From Albimonas sp963816545 (GTDB lineage Bacteria > Pseudomonadota > Alphaproteobacteria > Rhodobacterales > Rhodobacteraceae), in assembly GCA_963816545.1 (NCBI GenBank), contig CAWFLE010000007.1, positions 992,001 through 1,056,000 on the forward strand: a stretch of DNA of 64,000 nucleotides. The letters run 5' to 3'. The notes beneath the pieces are model-generated. The model made no database searches. It was given only the letters and a program-made list of their open reading frames with translations, and was not told the DNA's origin. Numbering within the stretch: the first letter of the stretch is position 1; every line of letters starts with the position of its first letter. Positions 62,618 through 64,000 of the stretch are shown here, in pieces. The position numbers and the translations under genes were made by a program.

Positions 62618-63925
62618 TCAGTCGAACCTGGGTTCGGTGTGGTCCTTGCGCTTGAGCCAGGCGAGGTAGCCCGGCGCGATGCGGCGCGCGATGGGGTGGA
62701 AGGGGAGCGGGCGCGGCTCGGACGTGGGCAGCGCGAGGTCGGAGACGGGCGTGCCGGCGACGGCGGCGGCCATCTCGCGCCCCATGGAGACGGAGAGCGC
62801 CACGCCGCGGCCGTTGCAGCCGATCCAGGCCCAGCCGTCGGGGCCGAGGTTGTGGATGCGCGGGAAGCGGTCCCAGGTCATGCCGATATAGCCGCTCCAC
62901 ACGTGGGTCATGCGGGGGGGGCCCATCTCGGGGAACGCCTCGCCCATGCGGGCGGCGGCGATGGCCTTGACCCGTTCGGCCGCGTTGCGGGCGCCGATGA
63001 CGGCGCCGCCGGTGACGAGGCGGTTGCGCGCGTCGTAGCGGAAGAAGCGCAGGTCCCCGCGGGTGTCGGAGACGGCCTGCCGGCCGGGGAGGACCTTGCC
63101 GCGGAGGTTCGCGCCCAGCGGTTCGGTCGCCATCTGCCAGGAGAGGACCGGGACGATGGTGCGGGAGAGGCGGGAGGCGAGGCGCGGGGTGGTGTGGTCC
63201 GTATAGGCGTTGGTGGCGAGGATCAGGGCGCGGGCCTTGACCGAGCCCTTCGCGGTGCGGGCGCGCCAGTGATCGCCCTCGCGGGCCCAGCTTTCGACGG
63301 GGCTGTCCTCGTGGATGACGGCGCCGCGGGCCTCCGCCGCCTTCGCCAGCCCGCGGGCGAGGCCGAGCGGGTTCACGTGGCCGCCGGTGGGGTTGTACAT
63401 GCCGCCGTGCCAGAAATCGGTGCCGAGCATGTCGGCGGAGGCCTTCGCGTCCAGAAGCTCGGCGGGGAAGCCGAAGCGGCGCCAGGCCTGCACCCGCTTC
63501 TCGCTCAGCTTGAGGCGGCCGGGGGAGTGGGCGGGCTGGTACCAGCCGCTCTGCTCGGCCTCGGCCTCGGCCTCGACGCCTTCCTCGCGGACGGTCTGGA
63601 ACAGGTAGTCGGCGCTCTGGCCCACGAGCTTCGCCAGACGCTCTCCGGCCTCGCCGTAGCGGGCGACCATGGCGTCGGGCTCGGCGGCGGTGAGGGTGGG
63701 GATCACCTGGCCGTTGTTGCGCCCCGAGGCGCCCCAGCCGACGGCGTTCGCCTCCAGCACCACCGCCTTCAGGCCCGCGCGGGCGAGGTGCAGGGCGGTG
63801 GAGAGGCCGGTGAAGCCGCCGCCGATGACCACCGCGTCGGCCTCGACGTCGCCCGTGAGCGCGGGGGCGGGCTGGCGGGGGGTGGCGACCTCGGCCCAGA
63901 GGGAGGGGGGGAAGGCTTCGCTCAT
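62618..63925 (-). CDS. FAD-dependent oxidoreductase, DAO family (PuuB-like)
   Basis: A 435-residue flavoprotein. The dinucleotide motif is DAVVIGGGFTGLSTALHLAR, with EANAVGWGASGRNNGQVIP next, a signature of gamma-glutamylputrescine-oxidase-like and other DAO-family amine oxidases. The C-terminal WSGYIGMTWDRFPRIHNLG and WIGCNGRGVALSVSMG complete the fold. It oxidises a primary or secondary amine. The start overlaps the stop of the gene at the window edge (ATGA). Confidence 0.9.
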   Translation of the reverse strand: MSEAFPPSLWAEVATPRQPAPALTGDVEADAVVIGGGFTGLSTALHLARAGLKAVVLEANAVGWGASGRNNGQVIPTLTAAEPDAMVARYGEAGERLAKLVGQSADYLFQTVREEGVEAEAEAEQSGWYQPAHSPGRLKLSEKRVQAWRRFGFPAELLDAKASADMLGTDFWHGGMYNPTGGHVNPLGLARGLAKAAEARGAVIHEDSPVESWAREGDHWRARTAKGSVKARALILATNAYTDHTTPRLASRLSRTIVPVLSWQMATEPLGANLRGKVLPGRQAVSDTRGDLRFFRYDARNRLVTGGAVIGARNAAERVKAIAAARMGEAFPEMGPPRMTHVWSGYIGMTWDRFPRIHNLGPDGWAWIGCNGRGVALSVSMGREMAAAVAGTPVSDLALPTSEPRPLPFHPIARRIAPGYLAWLKRKDHTEPRFD

Positions 63926-64000
63926 GCGGCGCTCCTCGCCGGATCTTCGGGGTTGGGGGTCTCGTGCGGCATCCAGAACCAGCGGAGGCGCTCGGCCTTG
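63922..64000 (-). CDS. C-terminus of an unidentified protein (5' end outside the window)
   Basis: An open frame enters from the right edge and ends with RLRWFWMPHETPNPEDPA and a stop overlapping the FAD oxidoreductase start (ATGA). Only about 25 residues are visible, too few to name a family. The overlap suggests an operon with the oxidoreductase. Confidence 0.55.
   Translation of the reverse strand, partial: KAERLRWFWMPHETPNPEDPARSAA

Overview
The window is a very GC-rich stretch of bacterial chromosome. Proteins and gene order point to an alphaproteobacterium, most likely of the Rhodobacteraceae/Rhodobacterales group. The clues are the comF-grxC-nitrilase run, the ffh / chorismate mutase / rpsP / rimM / trmD / rplS translation block with the N-terminally extended TrmD of that group, many ABC and TRAP uptake systems, and abundant acyl-CoA enzymes. 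No rRNA, tRNA, CRISPR array, insertion sequence, phage gene or replication origin was recognised. The species cannot be named from the sequence alone.

Layout. 1-1685: end of comF, grxC and a nitrilase-family amidase in an ATGA-overlapped run. 2005-4774: a copper-efflux unit, copA then cueR, behind a CueR-type operator; a convergent MgtC-like gene follows. 5300-7135: allophanate hydrolase, opposite a divergent sodC. 7945-8832: a globin and a PRC-barrel exported protein. 8909-15640: a co-directional catabolic cluster (MmgE/PrpD, MaoC, acyl-CoA dehydrogenase, second MaoC, class III CoA-transferase, CitE-like lyase, SDR), facing a TRAP importer (15792-19171) with a divergent IclR regulator. 20376-28181: glutamate-synthase-like FMN protein, acyl-CoA synthetase, serine hydrolase, malonyl-CoA decarboxylase and an M20 amidohydrolase. 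28321-30785: HxlR regulator divergent from a thioesterase and a MATE exporter. 31027-36929: an alpha-glucoside import and hydrolysis operon (binding protein, two permeases, GH13 glucosidase, ATPase). 36926-40220: a peptide/nickel-type ABC system. 40305-45349: acetylpolyamine-amidohydrolase-like enzyme and an aldonate route (IlvD/Edd dehydratase, KDG kinase, SDR). 45362-50462: acyl-CoA enzymes. 50579-55741: the translation/SRP block. 56245-63925: an exported unknown, an alpha/beta hydrolase, an ornithine-cyclodeaminase-like enzyme, an MFS exporter, a long repeat-bearing non-coding region, an M20 amidohydrolase, an ATC-hydrolase-like protein and an FAD oxidoreductase.

The most important caution is that roughly 45 single-base indels break genes across the window, including the essential ffh, trmD, rplS and rimM. 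They are mostly +1 insertions. The simplest reading is residual sequencing or assembly error (for example unpolished long reads), not gene decay. Broken genes are therefore reported as whole CDSs with the break positions given.

The best candidates for something not yet described are the 8.9-15.6 kb acyl-CoA cluster with its asymmetric pair of MaoC hydratase subunits, and the 0.9 kb region at 60030-60945, which holds an AT-rich, palindrome-bearing promoter island next to diverged 150-bp tandem repeats. A dispersed intergenic repeat also occurs in several gaps.
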